NCBI RefSeq assembly: GCF_964355755.1
Contig: NC_092673.1
Span: 8,687,001-8,751,000 of the forward strand
DNA length: 64,000 nt
Origin: Antedon mediterranea
Taxonomy: Eukaryota > Echinodermata > Crinoidea > Comatulida > Antedonidae
Reading direction: 5' to 3'
The notes beneath the pieces are model-generated. The model did no database searches and was not told where the DNA came from. It saw nothing but the letters and a program-made list of their open reading frames with translations. Within the stretch, counting starts at the first letter, position 1, and each line of letters opens with the position of its first letter. Below are positions 24,901 to 30,900 of the stretch, piece by piece. Made by a program: the position numbers and the translations under genes.

Positions 24901-27900
24901 TTAGGTGTTATACGGTAGTCCAGTCATTTTAGCCAAAAATTTAGCCAAACGTGGAACAAGTTGCAACAGAATTTTTTTCACCGCAATACATTTCTTTGAG
25001 GTCCCCAGAACACCATACTAAAAGTCCCAACAAATCTGAATTAAAAAAGACGTTTAATTTGCATAAATCCAAAATGGCCGCCAAAATTCAATATTTTGGC
25101 ATATTTTGACTTGTAGACAACCTATTTAAATGCTTTAAAGTTGCAGAGTAGGGCTCATTTGAAAAAGGGTACAATGATTAAGGACTGGTTAATTTGCATA
25201 TTAATTTGCATATTTTTAAATAGCTGTACGAATTTGAGGGAGAAGGTCATAGGTCAAGGTCACAACTAATAAAAATTTACTGCCTAGAGACCACAGTTTT
25301 TATCCAATTCTCACCAAACTTAGCCACAATGATCAATGACTGATCATATAATTGTGGTTAAATTTTGAAGGGTCAGGGTCAAAGATCAAGGTCCATAAAA
25401 TAAAAAAAAATAAAAAAATAAAAAAACCTCAGCGGGACTTGAACCAGCGATCTGAACTGTGAGAGGCTCCAAACTCTCATCTACAACTTTGTAATTTGCA
25501 GTTAGCCTATTTACACTTAGAACTAATAAAAACATATATATATTTTTTCCGGGGACATTTTATGTAGGGGAATTTATTTTACAGTAGGCGGAGGTTTGTA
25601 CTCTCTGAGTAACCTCTAGTTTTGCATATTTTTGGCACTGCCGCCCTCATTTATTGACCCCTAGACCAGCATGGTCAGGTATGATGCAAATGCTTCAGCA
25701 TCACGGGACTTACCCTGGACAATCGTTAATCACGTTTCTACCAATGATTGATCTACACCCAAGTGATCCATCCTGTATTTATTCTACTATGAAGTTCATA
25801 TCAGCTCAAGCAAAACAGCAAAATGTAACTCCCATCCTCACATTTGACCAACCCCTTTACTGGAAGGCCTTGACCAATATACAGTCACAACCAGCTAGCA
25901 ATGATCTGAAACACATAGTTCTCCGACTCGGGTGGGTTCCACATGAAAATGTGTGACAGACGATTTTCCAGGGTATGGCCCGTGATGCTGAAGCATTTGC
26001 ATCATACCTGACCATGCTAGTCTAGGGGTCAATACATGAGGGACATCAGTATTGGACACCTCATGGCAAGTTCAAGAGCTTCTAGAAGTTGTGTATGCAG
26101 GTAACGCTGTACGCCATATGCTGACAGGCAAAGCTGTTTCCAGAGCAGTCGGTGGTCACTTGTTAGAACTTTGACGTTGCATTAAAGACTATCCTTATAG
26201 CAAAGACCTACAATGTCAAAACACCAACTGCAGACATAATTGTTTAACACACAGGCAGTAAAGACAATGTTCAAGTGCCAGACATGGAATTAGATGTTGA
26301 TAATATTGAAAAGAATTCTGCGCGGACGTTGGTGATACCCTGCATATAGACATTGACAGAATGGCACAAAGTATCCATATGCCAACCATCCAGGTAGATA
26401 CCAACTCTGAGAGGACGGTGGTCAGCTGTAATGTGCGACCACAGGAGGATGTGGATGATTATCTTGATAGTTTGAAAGAAAGTGTAGTGATGCCGACAAC
26501 AGACGTACCTGTAAAAAATCAAGGTATCTTTCACAATGCCCAAGTGACAACAATAGAAATAGATGGTGAATGCACAGAGAAGGGAGATCCAACTGTTGGT
26601 TGGCTCACAAGAGGAAAGGAATTTCAGAAAATCAGCGACTAGTGTGGGTTCTGTCAATGCCAACATGTGCAAGCACTAATGAAGCTATGCAGAAGTTAAG
26701 TGATGTGTCATGAAACTAGTGACCAGCACAACAGATGTGAGAGATACATATCAGCTACCTGACAGAAAGAAGTCCTTTTGTTGAGAATAACTCACTGTTT
26801 AATATAGCTAATGGCATGGCAGCGCAAGAAGGAGTCAGTGTTGAAAGATCAAGAGAAATTGGGGAAAAGGTTATTTCATCGATGGTTGGAAAATCTGTAG
26901 AAGATTTCAAATTCCGAAAGGCTGACCAAGCAGTCACACTAGCATCACAGCCAACTGTAAAGGTATTGGGTAAATCTGTTATGGTTGATCCCCAGCTGTT
27001 ATTCCAGCGACTTATTACTATTTGAGGTCGCTACTAAGGTGTGCCATCTCTGTTCCATTATGAACTCTGTATCCTCCTGCATTGTTTGATTCATCTCCCA
27101 CTGCAACCAAAGAAGGCAGTCCTAGCTGATACCATTTGTAAAGCTATGTCAGAAGAGCAATGCAAACCCAGTGAAGAGCTCCAGTATTTTCTTGATGGCG
27201 GGGCATTGATCCATAGAGTGCCATGGCCTCGAGGGTCTACCTTTAAGAGTGTGAGCCAGCTATACGTTGGATATGTGACACAGAAATATGGCCGAGCTGC
27301 CATTGTATTTGATGGATATAGCGATGATCCAACAATTAAAGATGCAACCCATGTTCGGAAAACAGCAAATTGTATAGGCGTTACAGTGCACTTCAAAGTT
27401 TGTGAAAAAATCTCCAAGTGAACTTCACATGTGGAGCCCCAAACATTGCCACCAACCTCTGCAGCTGCTGTTTATCACAGCCTCCGTATGTATTTTCAAA
27501 TAATGCATGGAAAAGATCAAACAGAAATATGAAGCAAGAGGAATGGGGTTGGCATATTGTAGATGGTAAATATCTACCTAAGCAGACTGATAAATCCCCA
27601 GCACCATCTGCACTGCTGAATGTTATCTGCTGTGGTTGCAAGACCCAGTGCAATACGAAAAGGTGTACATGTCGACACGGTCTCTTCTGTAGTGATGTGT
27701 ATACAGACTGCAGAGGAATGAGCTGCAGGAATTCCGAGCCACCAAACTTAAGTGAAAATTGATTGACGCTATTAGTGCGCAAAATGTTTAAAGAGCAAAT
27801 GGCTTACAATAAGAAACAAATAAATACCAACGTGACTTTATTGAACAATGATTATTTTGATAACTCTATGCATAACTTTAAACGAGATACAAACTTGGGA

Positions 27901-30900
27901 AAAGAATTTTATTCAGCTTTTTTACACAGATTTCTAAAAATGTATTGATTAAACTGTTCTTCTTGTAAAAATAAATTAAGACATTTATTATTAAACTAAT
28001 TTAGAGTTTAATCGAGCAACCAAGACTTCATACAGCATCTGTGAAATGCATTCTGTAACTAGTATATATACATTTACTGTAGTATTTATCAGATAGGTGA
28101 AATGGTTATTCTGTCTAAACCTAGATCAAATACAAATCCATGGATACTAATCATTTTATCTTGATTGAAAATTAATGTCAAAAGAATCTATACATAAGAA
28201 TATTATTCATCCAATTATTGTAGACATCATTGTTCCCTGTTAGTCTTTGCGCAGGCTTAGTATTACACAGGGGAATATGTTTAGCTTCATATTTTACGCA
28301 CAGTATCTGCATGGTAACCAGATCATTTAGACAAAAGTATTGGATACACAATTACAGCAGCATAAATATTTTTTACATACTAATTTATTTTTCTTAATCA
28401 TCATTTTTGGCTGAATGTTATGTTTTGGGTTTTTTTTTTAATACAATACATTTTTGAAGAATAAATTAAGATTAAATAAGTTCAATTACTAACTAATTAA
28501 AAACTAATTATTCAAAATTATAGTAGTTCTCAGTGCTGGGTACAGAAATCTCACAATTATGTATAAAAATTAAATTATGTATAAATAATTAACACTAATA
28601 TAACACTTATATTGTATACTATTAAGATCACTAAAGATTCGGAATTTAATTAAACAAATAAAAATGTATGTGAAGTTGATGACACTGTTGTCACACACAA
28701 TACAGTGTTATGGATTTTTAAGATATCAAAACTTAGGTGTGTAGATGAACACCCCTCTCTGGATCCATCACCGATTCTGCCAGCCTAAATCTCTTCTGCT
28801 TTATTGTGATTTTTTGGTACTCTTTGTACTGTTTAGATTCAAGATGTTAACACAAACCTCACTTCATATTTAAGGTGGCTATGATCGTGGAGAATGTAGG
28901 AACACTGTTGAGATGTATGATCCAGTGTCCAATCAGTGGGCTTCGCTTGCTCCAATGACATTACCCCGTGGACGCTTTGAAGTTGGGGTAATACACGGCA
29001 AAGTGTATGCAGTCGGTGGATCCAACGGGCATGCGGAGTTAAAGCAGTGTGAAGTGTTTGATATGGACACAAATAAATGGAAACGAATCACAAATATCCA
29101 GTCAGAAAGACACAGTTCAGGTTAGCGATCCAATCAACGTTTTATTTTCAGTTCAGGCATTTGTAGAGCTAAAATTTAGATATTATTTATTTGATATTAT
29201 TAATGTTATGCATGGTGCTACTTTCTAAAATGTCATTTTCATTTTTCTCCTATACAGTCCTCATAACGCTGGTGTATCAATTTTACCATATTCAAAGGTT
29301 CATTTATGCTGGGCTTTAACAAAAAGTGTTGTGCAAAATGATGAGGTCTATCTAGACATGTATATATATCCGTATATCTTCCAGTATAATCCCACTTTGG
29401 GTATAATTTCACCCCCTACTTGTTATCCTGTGCCAGGATTTGCCCAGGAATAGTCCCAATTTTATGTTCTAAGGGGATGGGATTATTATTACTAGAGGAT
29501 ATTATACGGTAATAAGAGAAATTCGGGAAAAAAATAATTTTGTTTTTATTTATTTTTAGAATTTCACTGTACATACAGAAAAACTTTATTTTTTAAATTT
29601 TATGATTTATGATAATTACTAGCAAAAGTGTTATTCAAACCATTAACACCGGTATCCATAATGTTCAGAGGCATTCAACAATTGTAAATGCTTTTTTTGT
29701 ACAATTTTTTATTTCTAATAAGTATTGTTATAAATTTAATTTTAAGGTGCTACAGTATTGAATGACAAGTTGTTTGTAGTTGGTGGTACAAGTGGAGGTA
29801 AAGGATTAAGAACGTGTGAAGTGTATGACCCCAGTACCAATGCATGGTCATTCATTGCACCTCTAGTACAAGGTAAGTTATTTAGTAAGATTATCACTCG
29901 GTTTGTCCATACAATATTCAGTGACAAAAATGTGTTCACTGTAGTAGAGTATTTTATTACCATAGCATGAAACTTGGCACAAGTTTCTTCGATGCATATA
30001 GATTCAAAATATTCAAGTGGTCAATGCCCGGTATGGTGGCCATCTTGATTTCAAAATTGCTGCCATGAAAACAAAAAGTGTTCATATCTTGACAACTATG
30101 CACATTAGAGAGAGAGGAAAACAAACTTACAATGTAAGCTATATATATTGGATGTTTATATGTTAAAAGAAATTTTAAAATGTTATTGCTGTATAATAAA
30201 TTTTAAGCAAATAAATATGCCATAAAATTAACATCGACAATACACAATTATGATAATAGGATATGAACATCTGTCCCATTCACCAGGATAAATACTTCCC
30301 CAGCTGAAGTATCATTTAATTTTTAACTTTATTACACAAAGCAATATCTACCAAAACATTTTCACTATACTAGAGAAATTAAATGCAGTATAAAATTTGA
30401 GGTTTTTTTTGGCCTTATATTAATTTTCAACTATAAAGAGGAATATTAATAAATTGTTATTAATGTGTACAACAGAAGGTCTGGGTTCAAATCTCGTTTG
30501 GGTGACTTTTTCTCATTCTCACAGATTTGCTCATCTTATTGTTCCAAATTAATTAATTAAATTTCAGTATATCACTGTGCTTGATGTGTTTATATATATA
30601 TATCCAATCTGCAGACAGTACTGTTAAATGATCTTATTATATCTCGTCATTGCATCTAAGGTTTCGAAATGAAATGTACCACAAAAGTGGCACAATATAT
30701 AGGCTGAGCCAGTTATGTGGGACATGGTACACTGATTATGAACACAAAGAGTGCACAAACTCAACGAGCGTGCTTTGCAAAAGGCTAATAATATTCACAA
30801 CAAAAATGCACCATTTCGAACCGACGAGTGCTCTACAAAATAACATACTATGTGTGTACAGTAGAACCTTTATTTTACGTAAGGTACGGGACAAAAAGGC

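Noticed and set aside
26271-26672. Minus-strand 133-residue frame (and the one at 27393-27782)
   Set aside because: Antisense shadows of the CXC-family relic, whose conserved blocks read on the plus strand.
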